Assembly: GCA_024689085.1 (NCBI GenBank)
Contig: JAILDT010000085.1
Span: 1 to 36,065, forward strand
Direction: 5' to 3'
DNA: 36,065 nucleotides
Source: Clostridia bacterium
Lineage (GTDB): Bacteria; Bacillota; Clostridia; Peptostreptococcales; Anaerovoracaceae
Program-made: the position numbers and the translations under genes
The notes under the pieces: model-generated
Told to the model about the DNA's origin: nothing
The model's database searches: none
The model's input: the letters and a program-made list of their open reading frames with translations, nothing else
Part shown: positions 9,336 to 18,366 of the stretch, piece by piece
Layout of the letters: every line of letters starts with the position of its first letter
Position numbering within the stretch: the first letter of the stretch is position 1

Positions 9336-9475
9336 AGTTCTTACCTCCATAATATAATTATTATTTTGTTGCCGTTTATCTGTTGACCGCCCCTGCAGGG
9401 GAACGGTCTTCCCTGACTATAATATTAAGCCTTTTCCCATTTTTGTTCAATAAGGCATTTGCTGTATTACTGTAC

Positions 9476-11020
9476 TTATTTGCTGTCCTTGAGGTCGATC
9501 AGAATGAGTTCCGAACCCATCCCCTTGAACACGCTCCGCAGGCTCAGTGCGTCGGAACTGTAATAGGTAGCGCTGGATACCGACGGTTCTTCTTCCAGTG
9601 CGCTGAGCAGTTCTTCACGTCTGGATCGTTCGTCTGTCTTTCTGTTCTGCGCCTCGATCTTGCCGATGAGGGTATCCCTGTCCATTCTGAACCGGAGCAC
9701 GCGGAACTGCCCTGAAAGGCCCGTGCATCGCACCAGAAATTCCGCTTCGCCATCGTAGTTTCTGACGACCCGCAGCAGATCCGCATTGGAACCAATCCGC
9801 TTCAGGGACTTGGATACGTTGTCGTCGAAGTTGTAAACCAGAATGCTCAGGCTGCTAAGGGCTCCCGGAAACTTGTCCCTGGTTGTCACAATGTAGTTAC
9901 TTCCCGATGCGACCATGTTCTCTCCCAGCTCGCGCAGAAGCTGATACGGTTCCGCCAGGATCTTATTGATATCCCTGCTCATGATCTCCTCAAGCTCCGG
10001 TTCTTTCGTCAGAACCTCGGCGTAATCGTCGTAGATGTCCACGTCGATGATGGTCGGCTTAACCTTGAGCTTGTCCAGATAATCCGCGTAGACGCCCTTC
10101 ACCTGACGGCGGATGGCGCTTTCGATCTGATTCGGGGAGCATTTGGTGTATTTGGCTTCGATCTCCCGGCTGATGGTTTTTCCGATGTACTTCTTTCTGT
10201 ATTCCTGCGGGTGCATGCCGAACCAGTGCTCAAAGTGCTTGATGTAGTAGCGGACGGCTGAGAAACCGGTCTCCTCGGCAATGGTTCCGATCTTCTTGTT
10301 GGTTCCAAGCAGCAGCTTCTCGGACTCCTCAACCCTGATGTAACTGAGCAGGTCCTGAAAACTGAGACCGGCTGCCTCTTTGATGATGTGAGACAGATAG
10401 TAGATGCTCAAGTGTTCCCGTTCCGCGATTTCGTTAAGCGTAAGCTTCCTGTTGTAGTTGTCGTACATGTAATCCGTGATTCTGTTCAGGCGGCCTGCCA
10501 GAATCTTATTGCCTTTGTTCTTTGCTTCGTTCTTGAACTTACCGTCTTCCATGACGAAGTACCGGAAGTCGGAGATGAGACATGCGATCAGATTGTGGGT
10601 GCTCTCGATGACTTTATGTTCATAGCCGTAACCCTTCTGCAAAACCTCCATCATGATTCTGGCCAGAATACCCCGGAGGATATCCAGGCTCTCGTCGCTG
10701 TCATCCTCCATCTCCGTGACGAAGAAACTGTTCTTCAGATTGTCATAGTATCTGGAGAAATAGGAGAGATCCAACTGGAGCATCATGACCATGTTGTCCT
10801 CCCCGGTGCTCTCGAAGCTGTGCATTTCTCTGTCATTCAGGATGTATACGTCGCCCTGTTTCAGATTATAGGTGTAATATCCGTTGCGCAGGGTGATGGT
10901 TCCGTCGAGAACGTAAACAACTTCCATGTCGTCATGGAAGTGAATCGGGTACTCTTCGATGTTGGCTACGATCACATTGATCGGCAGCTCATCTCTGTAC
11001 ATAATTTTTTCTTTGAGCAT
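9476..11020 (-). CDS. AraC-family regulator with N-terminal cupin, central HTH and long C-terminal extension
   Basis: Cupin-like N-terminus (FHDDMEVVYVLDGTITLRNGYYTYNLKQGDVYILNDREMHSF); AraC HTH pair (LTLNEIAEREHLSIYYLSHIIKEAAGLSFQDLLSYIRVEESEKLLL...IGTIAEETGFSAVRYYIKHFEHWFGMHPQEYRKKY). Confidence 0.88.
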   Translation of the reverse strand: MLKEKIMYRDELPINVIVANIEEYPIHFHDDMEVVYVLDGTITLRNGYYTYNLKQGDVYILNDREMHSFESTGEDNMVMMLQLDLSYFSRYYDNLKNSFFVTEMEDDSDESLDILRGILARIMMEVLQKGYGYEHKVIESTHNLIACLISDFRYFVMEDGKFKNEAKNKGNKILAGRLNRITDYMYDNYNRKLTLNEIAEREHLSIYYLSHIIKEAAGLSFQDLLSYIRVEESEKLLLGTNKKIGTIAEETGFSAVRYYIKHFEHWFGMHPQEYRKKYIGKTISREIEAKYTKCSPNQIESAIRRQVKGVYADYLDKLKVKPTIIDVDIYDDYAEVLTKEPELEEIMSRDINKILAEPYQLLRELGENMVASGSNYIVTTRDKFPGALSSLSILVYNFDDNVSKSLKRIGSNADLLRVVRNYDGEAEFLVRCTGLSGQFRVLRFRMDRDTLIGKIEAQNRKTDERSRREELLSALEEEPSVSSATYYSSDALSLRSVFKGMGSELILIDLKDSK

Positions 11021-11120
11021 TTGAGAATCCTCTATTCCTTAGAATTATGTAAACCGGATGGCCCAATTGTAAATAATTGGTTCAACAATCCGGAATCCTT
11101 GTAATTATGGGCATTTCAGG

Positions 11121-11181
11121 GGTTATCCACAATATTTCGGAAATTGTATACAATTTAATCCAATGTTGCTTGTGGATAACC
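11121..11181. repeat. 12-bp perfect inverted repeat containing two opposed DnaA-box consensus sequences
   Basis: GGTTATCCACAA (11121-11132) and TTGTGGATAACC (11170-11181); TTATCCACA occurs in both arms. Confidence 0.8.
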
Positions 11182-11530
11182 AATTTTTTACTATTGTTGA
11201 AATTTCAACGGTTTGCGCTGTCAAGTTCTAATTCCAATACAAAGATTTCCACAGGTTTTCTTCGTTTTATTTCATCTTTACCCCAAAACTCCCAAAAATG
11301 CGGATTTTCTGCGGTTTGCAGGCTTTTTGTTATTTTTTTACTGTAAATATCATGCAAACCGTATTTTGACAGCAAACTAATAAACTGCCTTCAAATTATA
11401 CTCCCCTGCAAAAGACATTTTCAATACAAAAACCGCTTTTTTTGTTGCGAATATGCATAAGGTTTGACTTTTTTGTTGGAAGGATTTACACTCTCCATGA
11501 TGTTGTTGCTGAAATAAACAGGAGTACTAC

Positions 11531-12793
11531 ATGATGGGTGCAACAAAATTGTATCAAAATGACGTATATACGAAAGAATGGACTGCAGATGTGGTAAAGG
11601 TCACTGACGAGGGTATCTACCTGGATCAGACAGCCTTCTTCCCGGAAGGCGGCGGGCAAAGCTGCGATCTGGGAACCATGCAGATTCTCTCCGGCGATCA
11701 GCCGGGCGAACCGCTTCAGGTTATCGATGTGCAGGAAGACGGTGACGACGTGGTGCACAGGCTGGCCGCCTATGATGGGCTGCAGGAAGGCTGCCGCGTC
11801 AGCTGCGCCATTGACTGGCCGCGCCGGTTCGACAACATGCAGCGTCACTGCGGCGAACACATCCTCTCCGGAATCTTCTATCAGGAGTGCGGCGGCGTGA
11901 ACCGCGGCTTCCACATGGGAGATGACTACATGACCATCGATATCAGCCTGGAGGATGATCCGACGAATCCGGACGCCGTCAGACCTGAGGCCATCGACTG
12001 GGATACGGCGCTCCACTGCGAACGCCTGGCCAACGAAGTGGTCTGGTCCAACGCGCCTGTACATGTGTTCCGTTTCGACAACCGGGAAGCCGCGGAGAAA
12101 ATGCCGCTGCGCAAGAAACTGGCCTTCGACGAAGACATCTCCATCGTATGCGTCGGTTCTCCTGAGCACGCCGCAGACTGTGTGGCATGCTGCGGCACCC
12201 ACCCTTCCACGGCAGGACAGGTAGGACTTATTAAATTATATAAGGTAGAAAAGTATAAAGACATGTTCCGCATCTACTTTGAAGCCGGAGCCCGCGCGCT
12301 GGCGGACTATGACATGAAGCACGACATGCTGACAGAGCTCTCGAACAGTTACTCCTCATCCATCGAGGACTTCCCTGATAAGGTCCGCGGGCTGGAGCAG
12401 CGGGTCGCCGACACCAAGGGCGAACTCATCAAACTGAAGCACGCTTTTACAGAGATCGAGTGCGCGGCGCTGGATGAGAAACTGGACGCAGCCGGCAGCG
12501 CGGTCGTCGTACACGAACTGGAGCACTTCTCCATGGACGACGCCTTCAATATGGCCAAGTCTTACATGGGCAAAGACAGGTGCAAAGGCAAACTGATTCT
12601 GCTGTACGCCAAGCCATCGACCTCATACATTCTCGTCAGCGACGGCAAGATCCACTGCGGCAGTCTGGTCAAAGAATACGCGAACTTCTATCAGGGCAAA
12701 GGCGGCGGAAACGACGTATCCGCGCGGGCCATTTTCACCGGCGACGAAAACGCATCGCTATTTGCCGATCTGTTGAGCAAACACCTTTCATAA
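11531..12793 (+). CDS. Alanyl-tRNA editing protein (AlaX-like, with DHHA1-type C-terminus)
   Basis: Editing-domain zinc motifs RHCGEHILSG (HxxxH) and CCGTHPSTAGQVGLIK (CxxxH); C-terminal GKGGGNDVSARAIFTG typical of DHHA1. SD AGGAG upstream. Confidence 0.9.
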   Translation: MMGATKLYQNDVYTKEWTADVVKVTDEGIYLDQTAFFPEGGGQSCDLGTMQILSGDQPGEPLQVIDVQEDGDDVVHRLAAYDGLQEGCRVSCAIDWPRRFDNMQRHCGEHILSGIFYQECGGVNRGFHMGDDYMTIDISLEDDPTNPDAVRPEAIDWDTALHCERLANEVVWSNAPVHVFRFDNREAAEKMPLRKKLAFDEDISIVCVGSPEHAADCVACCGTHPSTAGQVGLIKLYKVEKYKDMFRIYFEAGARALADYDMKHDMLTELSNSYSSSIEDFPDKVRGLEQRVADTKGELIKLKHAFTEIECAALDEKLDAAGSAVVVHELEHFSMDDAFNMAKSYMGKDRCKGKLILLYAKPSTSYILVSDGKIHCGSLVKEYANFYQGKGGGNDVSARAIFTGDENASLFADLLSKHLS

Positions 12794-12806
12794 ACAAAAC
12801 AAATCA

Positions 12807-12836
12807 AAAAGCCGCGAGCAGATGCCTGCGGCTTTT
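12807..12836. terminator. Intrinsic terminator, probably bidirectional, between alaX-like and yabE-like genes
   Basis: AAAAGCCGC ... GCGGCTTTT inverted repeat between convergent genes. Confidence 0.8.
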
Positions 12837-12849
12837 ATCGTTTCATCCT

Positions 12850-13680
12850 TTATTTGATATAGAGGTCAACGGTTCTGCGCCCCCAGGATATCGCCTGTCC
12901 TCTCGTGTTGAAGAACAGGTCGATGCGGTTGCCTTTGATGGCGCCGCCCGTATCCTCCGCATGCACTTCGCCATAGCCCGGCACATAGCCGTAAGAGCCC
13001 ATTGCCACCACGCGCCGGTCAACTGCCATTGTGCCGCGGTGCGGCTTCGTTCCCGTTGCGGTCCTGTGGCCTGTATGGGTGTAACCTGTGGCGACGACTC
13101 TGATCACCCTGCTGTATTTGACGCCGTTGTAGGACACGGCAGTGCCTTCCGCGACGATCTGGGTAACCGGTTCTTTAACCGTTGTTCTGGCAATCTCTTT
13201 CCGGCTCTGCTCGACGCCGCCAAGGGTGGTGACCTCATAGGTTACGCTGTCCTCCCCCTTGACCCCTTCGGTCGTGATCTCTGTCTCTCCCTCAAGCAGG
13301 TCTGATGTGTACTCGGTCTTTGTCTCGAAGTCCGTAGCTTCGGAAACCGTCTCCTTATAGACCTCGAACAGATCGATCTCGACGTTGGTTCCGTCTTTCA
13401 GCTGATTATTCATACCCGGCTTAACTACGTCTTTCTCATCCAGCGTTACGCCCCAGCCTGTAAGCATGTCGCTGACAGAGTTCTTGACAGTTTTGTACTG
13501 TGCGGTTTTGCCGTTGACTGTGACAGTAATATCTTTGACGCTGTATGAAATCATGGCAAACAGCCCGATGATGATCAGGTTGCATCCAATCGCCAGAGCC
13601 AGGACTCTGACAAACGATCTGTTTTCGTTAATCTTCTGCCTTAGCCAGTTCATAAACAGCCTCCGCATAGATCTGCGCAA
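12850..13680 (-). CDS. YabE-like cell-wall protein: DUF348 + G5 + 3D domains
   Basis: N-terminal TM, DUF348-like (VTVNGKTAQYKTVKNSVSDMLTGWGVTLDEKDVV), G5-like region, 3D domain (VVATGYTHTGHRTATGTKPHRGTMAVDRRVVAMGSYGYVPGYGEVHAEDTGGAIKGNRIDLFF). Start uncertain (MNWLRQ near 13653 also possible). Confidence 0.88.
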   Translation of the reverse strand: MRRSMRRLFMNWLRQKINENRSFVRVLALAIGCNLIIIGLFAMISYSVKDITVTVNGKTAQYKTVKNSVSDMLTGWGVTLDEKDVVKPGMNNQLKDGTNVEIDLFEVYKETVSEATDFETKTEYTSDLLEGETEITTEGVKGEDSVTYEVTTLGGVEQSRKEIARTTVKEPVTQIVAEGTAVSYNGVKYSRVIRVVATGYTHTGHRTATGTKPHRGTMAVDRRVVAMGSYGYVPGYGEVHAEDTGGAIKGNRIDLFFNTRGQAISWGRRTVDLYIK

Positions 13681-15058
13681 GGCGCACCATATTGTCTGCG
13701 GAAATCTTCTCGTTCTTCATGTGTCCCAGTTCCGGCTCGCCCGGAAATCTGGCGCCAAAAGCGACTACATTGTCAAAGGTTCTGGCATAGGTTCCGCCGC
13801 CGATGACGAGCGGCTCGCTCTCAAAATCGCCCGTATGGGAGCGGTACGTTTTCATGAGCACCGACACGAGATGCGATTCCGCGTCGATATTGATCGGCAG
13901 CTGCTGCTTGCCCTTCACAATGCCGTAACCGTATCCATCCAGCACTTCCATGATGCCGGCATAAACCTGTTCGCCGGAGCAGCTGACCGGATACCGGATA
14001 TTGACCGTCAGCTTCGCCGCATTTCTGTCCACGTCGATCATAGCCGCATTGAAGGTAAGCTTTCCGGAATCTTCATCCTCAAAGGCGCAGCCGATCCTCT
14101 CGCCGTGCAGATCGAAACCGATTCTGTCATTGTAAAAGCTCACGAAGTCCGACGTGCCGTCGTTGAGGAACGTAAGTCTGCCCAGAAAATCCATCAGGAT
14201 CGAAATGGCATTTACACCCTGGTGCGGTTTTGCCGCATGTGCGGATTTGCCTCGTACACTGATCTCAAGACTTCTGCCGACGCCCCGGCTGCTGATATCC
14301 CAGTCATACTTTTCCCTGCAGCCCGCGACCGTCTCTCTGATCAGGTCGTATCCGCCGCCCGCCGTATCACTGATGACTGCTTTCGCAAAATCAGGTACCG
14401 CGTTATGCGCGGTCCCGCCCGTCAGGGACGTAAGTTCCAGGCCTTTGCCTCTGGACTTCGGGAACTTAGCGATGATATCAAAGGTCAGGATGCCCTTCTC
14501 CGCACGGATGACCGGAAAATCCCCGTCCGGGGTGAAACCCGCGTCCGGAAGATCCGGCGTGCGCTCCAGATAGTACTGCATACCCTTCCAACCGGTCTCC
14601 TCGTCCAGTCCCAGAATGAGACGAACGGTCTTCGCAGGCTCGAATCCACACTGCTTCAGCGCCTTCATGGCATAAAAAGACGCGATGACCGGTCCTTTGT
14701 CATCCATAGTTCCGCGGCCATGTACGTAGCCGTCTGCGATTTCACCGCCGTAAGGCTCGAAATCCCAGCCGTCTCCTTCCGGCACCACATCCAGATGTCC
14801 TACGATGCCAATCACGCCGTCCTCTGTTCCGTCGTAGTCAATGTGTCCGCCGTAGCCATCTGCGTCAAAGGTGCTGAAGCCCGCGTCTTCACCCATCTGC
14901 AGCATGAGACGGTAAGCTCTGTCAACCTCTTCGCCAAAAGGCTTCTCCTCCGACCCCTCACCTGCTACGCTGGGCACAGAGATAAGTTTGGACAGAGATG
15001 AGAGCATCTCTGTCCTGTTCTCGACGATTTTTCTGTTTACTGTTTCCAGAAATTCCAT
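13628..15058 (-). CDS. PepV-like Sapep family metal-dependent dipeptidase (M20)
   Basis: M20 motifs IGIVGHLDVVPEGDGW, VHGRGTMDDKGPVIASFYAMKALK, GLDEETGWKGMQYYL, and VIGGGTYARTFDNVVAFGARFPG. Confidence 0.92.
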   Translation of the reverse strand: MEFLETVNRKIVENRTEMLSSLSKLISVPSVAGEGSEEKPFGEEVDRAYRLMLQMGEDAGFSTFDADGYGGHIDYDGTEDGVIGIVGHLDVVPEGDGWDFEPYGGEIADGYVHGRGTMDDKGPVIASFYAMKALKQCGFEPAKTVRLILGLDEETGWKGMQYYLERTPDLPDAGFTPDGDFPVIRAEKGILTFDIIAKFPKSRGKGLELTSLTGGTAHNAVPDFAKAVISDTAGGGYDLIRETVAGCREKYDWDISSRGVGRSLEISVRGKSAHAAKPHQGVNAISILMDFLGRLTFLNDGTSDFVSFYNDRIGFDLHGERIGCAFEDEDSGKLTFNAAMIDVDRNAAKLTVNIRYPVSCSGEQVYAGIMEVLDGYGYGIVKGKQQLPINIDAESHLVSVLMKTYRSHTGDFESEPLVIGGGTYARTFDNVVAFGARFPGEPELGHMKNEKISADNMVRLAQIYAEAVYELAKAED

Positions 15059-15083
15059 GTCTGTCGTCCGTTTCTGCTGCACG

Positions 15084-15308
15084 TTACTGTACAGCCTCCA
15101 CGCCCTTGATCTCAGGATAGCTCTCCTGAAGAATTCTCTCGACGACGCCCTTGATGGTCATCTGGGCGCCCGGGCAACCTGCACAGTGTCCCTTGAGTCT
15201 TACTTTGACGATATTGTCTTCTGTATATTCTACGAACTCAATATCTCCGCCGTCTCTCTGCAGGAACGGTCTGATCTGATCCAGTGCGCTGTTAATTTTC
15301 TCTTCCAT
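15084..15308 (-). CDS. NifU-like (Nfu-type) iron-sulfur scaffold protein
   Basis: IRPFLQRDGGDIEFVEY...VKVRLKGHCAGCPGAQMTIKGVVERIL; CxxC motif; SD AAGGGAG. Confidence 0.93.
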   Translation of the reverse strand: MEEKINSALDQIRPFLQRDGGDIEFVEYTEDNIVKVRLKGHCAGCPGAQMTIKGVVERILQESYPEIKGVEAVQ

Positions 15309-15325
15309 TTATTTTTCTCCCTTCT

Positions 15326-16564
15326 TTATTTAAGAGCCTCGACCGTGTAGATCGTTGCCATCTTATCCTTTTCCCATGTATTGATGTACGCCGTCTTGAT
15401 CGGGTCGCCGTTGGAGTTGAAGTTGATCAGCCCCGTCGCCCCTTCAAAACTGTACTGCGCATCCGCCAGTATGGCGTTCACCTCTTCGCTCGTCGCATCG
15501 TCCGCCGCTTTGTCGATGGCGTCAACCGCTACAAAGTACGCGTCGTATCCCAGAGCCATCGATTCGGAAGGCTCACTGTCAGCACCGTACTCTTCTGCGT
15601 ACGCCTTTAGGAAACTCCGCCTTTCCTTGGTGACCGCCTCGCCTTCGATGCCGCTGTTGTCAGCGGAGAAGAACTGCACAAAAGCCAGATTGCCGGAATG
15701 CACCTTGTCGTTGAGGAGTTTATGGAACTCTTCCGTGCCCCAATCGGAATCGCCCAGAAACGTGACATTCAGCCCCATCTCAGCCGCCTGGTTGATAATA
15801 TTGGCCGCATCCGTATAGTTCCCCGACAGAATCACCTTGTCGACTTTTGTTTCCGCCAGCCTGGCAAGCACGTCGCTGAAATCCTTCTGTCCGGTCACAT
15901 ACTGTTCATAATAGGCGACAGAGTCGTCGTCTCCCGTCTCGGCTTTCATCCTGTCCGTGAAAGCGGTTGCTTCCGCCAGAGCCACGTCATTGTCCACAGG
16001 CAAAAGCACGCCGGCCACGTTTTCATTCTCTGATTCAAGTATATACCGCGCCAGCAGATCTCCCTGATTCGATGTGACGTAACAGACCCTATAATAGTAC
16101 GGATTGTTCACCGTCACAAGCGGATTTGTGTTGGTGATCGCAATGGCAGGAATCTTCGCTTCCTTGATGTATGGCGACGCCGCCAGCGAGTACACGTTGC
16201 CGTAGCTTCCCAGGATGACCATCGGCTTCTTGTCCACCAGAGTCTTGGCCGCCGTCTCCGCTGCATCGATGTCCGACTTGTCGTCGGAGAACATGAGGGA
16301 GATGAGCTTACCATTGACGTTCGGGTGCACTTTATTCGCCAGCTGGATGCCTCTGATCTCATCCTCCGCAGCCTTTGAATCAGCACCAGTGACAGGCTCA
16401 AGCACGCCGATCAGAATCGTCGTGTCTTTGTCCTGCTTGTCGATGAACGCCGACTTGAAATTATCCCATGTGGTGCATCCGCACAGGGCCGTCATACATG
16501 CTACAAGCAACGCTATGAGAATTGTAGTCCTTAATTTCTTCACTGTTTTCACCTCATCGCACAT
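15326..16564 (-). CDS. ABC transporter substrate-binding lipoprotein, LivK / Peripla_BP_6-like
   Basis: Signal peptide with lipobox LCGC; IGVLEPVTGADSKAAEDEIRGIQLA and VILGSYGNVYSLAASPYIKEAKIPAIAITNTNP. Likely true start GTG near 16543 (VKKLRTTILIALLV) with a GAGGTG SD. Confidence 0.88.
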   Translation of the reverse strand: MCDEVKTVKKLRTTILIALLVACMTALCGCTTWDNFKSAFIDKQDKDTTILIGVLEPVTGADSKAAEDEIRGIQLANKVHPNVNGKLISLMFSDDKSDIDAAETAAKTLVDKKPMVILGSYGNVYSLAASPYIKEAKIPAIAITNTNPLVTVNNPYYYRVCYVTSNQGDLLARYILESENENVAGVLLPVDNDVALAEATAFTDRMKAETGDDDSVAYYEQYVTGQKDFSDVLARLAETKVDKVILSGNYTDAANIINQAAEMGLNVTFLGDSDWGTEEFHKLLNDKVHSGNLAFVQFFSADNSGIEGEAVTKERRSFLKAYAEEYGADSEPSESMALGYDAYFVAVDAIDKAADDATSEEVNAILADAQYSFEGATGLINFNSNGDPIKTAYINTWEKDKMATIYTVEALK

Positions 16565-16617
16565 ACATAGTTATTATACATAGCAGACCCAAAAAGGTAA
16601 AGGACTGAAGTTTATGA

Positions 16618-16623
16618 TATAAT
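16618..16623 (+). promoter_or_regulatory. Extended -10 promoter element of the M3-like peptidase gene
   Basis: TGaTATAAT with TATAAT at 16618-16623; only 6 nt before ATG 16630; no recognisable SD. Confidence 0.6.
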
Positions 16624-16629
16624 GACCCC

Positions 16630-18366
16630 ATGATGAAGACATGTAAGAGGACAACAGCGATTCTGCTGAGCATAGTTGTTGCTTTTGCATTCGTGCTGAC
16701 AGGCTGCGGCGATGGAAAAGACATGAGCGCCGATGTATCGCAGAGCGTGGCAGGCATTGAGTACTACCACTACGATACAGCGGAATTCAATCGTCTGTGT
16801 GACGAACTGGAAGAACTGGCAGCCGGTGACAACGCAGAAAAAGTAATCAGAAAATACGACAAGCTCTACGACGAATATGTGGAACTTGAGACTCTGTACG
16901 CCGTCATTTACGTTATGTACTCTACGGACGTGAAGAACGACTACTACTCGGACGAGCAGATCTACACCTTTGATAAACTCCAGCGGTGCAGCGACAGGCT
17001 CTGCGAAGTCTGCCGTAAGATTACCGAAGGACCGTGCGCGGAGCCATTCCGGGAGCACGTGGGCAAGGACGCATTTGATTCCTTCGCCGAATACCGGGTT
17101 CTGTCAAAGCGGGAGAAGAAGCTCCTGAAAGAAGAGAAGGAACTTGTAGACGAATACTATGATGTGATCGAGGCGGCGGAGGACGCGACTTACTCCTATA
17201 ATGACGTAGACTGGAATCTCGAAATGATTTCCGGTGACAAAGGCAGCGAACTGGCCTATACGGACTATGAGGGCTATGTCGAGATCTACGATGGATTGCT
17301 CAAGATGGCCAACGACAAAGCGGGGCCGATCTACCTGAAGCTGGTGGATATCAGGACGGAGATTGCGAACCTGGCGGGCTACGACAGTTACGCGGATTAC
17401 GCCGATGAAAAGGAGTACTGCAGAGACTATTCCAGAGATGACATCGGGCAGCTCTATAAGGACGTGCGCAAAGTTTCAAAGACGTACTTCGAAAACTATT
17501 ACTCCAATTATTCGGACGAGGTGCCGCTCCCTAAAATGTCCGTTAAAAAGCTTCTGAACGACCTGCTAAAATACAGCAATCAGGTCGATGAGCTGGCAGG
17601 CCAGTCCGCCCAGCAGCTGGTCGACGAGAAGCTAATTACGATCGGCGACGAAAAAAACCGTCAGGACGGCGCCTTTACGACTTATGTCTACAATGCCAAC
17701 TGCCCGTTCATCTCACAGTCGCTGGATGGGAAACGCGACTTCATTGTGCTGTCCCACGAGTTCGGCCATTTTGTCGAATACAATAATGAAAAGCAGAACA
17801 ATATTCTAACAGACAGCGACAACATCGACCTGGCAGAGATCGCATCCAACGGTCTGGAAGGGCTCATGACCCACTTCTATGATGAGATTTACAAAGACCG
17901 CGCTGACCAGGCCAGAAAAGCCGCCGTCAGTGAACTCCTCGAGAACGTAATCGACGGCTGCGTTGAAGACGAATTCCAGCGCGGTGTCTATGATAATCCG
18001 GACATGACCCTGGACGAGATCAACAAACTCTACGCAGAGACCTACGCCAAGTACAACACCTGGGCAGAAGGTGATTCCGGGTATTCCTGGGTCTTCATTC
18101 CACACAACTTCGAGTCACCGATGTACTACATCAGTTACTCCGTCAGCGCCCTTGCGGCACTGCAGATCTGGAACCAGAGCAACACGAACTTCGACAAGGC
18201 CGTGGGAATGTGGGAAAAGTTCATCGAAGAAGGCACCTATAATCAGACCTACCTTGACGTCGTCGGCAAATGCGGACTGCTGAAGTTCACTGAAGAAGGC
18301 GCCGTCAACAAGATATGCAAACCAGCGCTTGACGCGACCAGCGTCGAAATGGATTTTGAATTATGA
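16630..18366 (+). CDS. M3-like (oligoendopeptidase) zinc metallopeptidase lipoprotein
   Basis: Lipobox LTGC; HExxH motif in VLSHEFGHFVEYNN with downstream EIASNGLE; M3-like C-terminal (SYSVSALAALQIWNQ). Confidence 0.85.
   Translation: MMKTCKRTTAILLSIVVAFAFVLTGCGDGKDMSADVSQSVAGIEYYHYDTAEFNRLCDELEELAAGDNAEKVIRKYDKLYDEYVELETLYAVIYVMYSTDVKNDYYSDEQIYTFDKLQRCSDRLCEVCRKITEGPCAEPFREHVGKDAFDSFAEYRVLSKREKKLLKEEKELVDEYYDVIEAAEDATYSYNDVDWNLEMISGDKGSELAYTDYEGYVEIYDGLLKMANDKAGPIYLKLVDIRTEIANLAGYDSYADYADEKEYCRDYSRDDIGQLYKDVRKVSKTYFENYYSNYSDEVPLPKMSVKKLLNDLLKYSNQVDELAGQSAQQLVDEKLITIGDEKNRQDGAFTTYVYNANCPFISQSLDGKRDFIVLSHEFGHFVEYNNEKQNNILTDSDNIDLAEIASNGLEGLMTHFYDEIYKDRADQARKAAVSELLENVIDGCVEDEFQRGVYDNPDMTLDEINKLYAETYAKYNTWAEGDSGYSWVFIPHNFESPMYYISYSVSALAALQIWNQSNTNFDKAVGMWEKFIEEGTYNQTYLDVVGKCGLLKFTEEGAVNKICKPALDATSVEMDFEL

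Noticed and set aside
11021-11530. Main chromosomal oriC
   Set aside because: Two DnaA boxes are present but dnaA, dnaN, rpmH and a dense box cluster are absent; kept only as a possible DnaA-binding site.
13466-15001. 511-aa + strand ORF antisense to PepV-like and YabE-like genes
   Set aside because: Low-complexity, Arg-rich, no domain; the minus-strand genes have clear family motifs.
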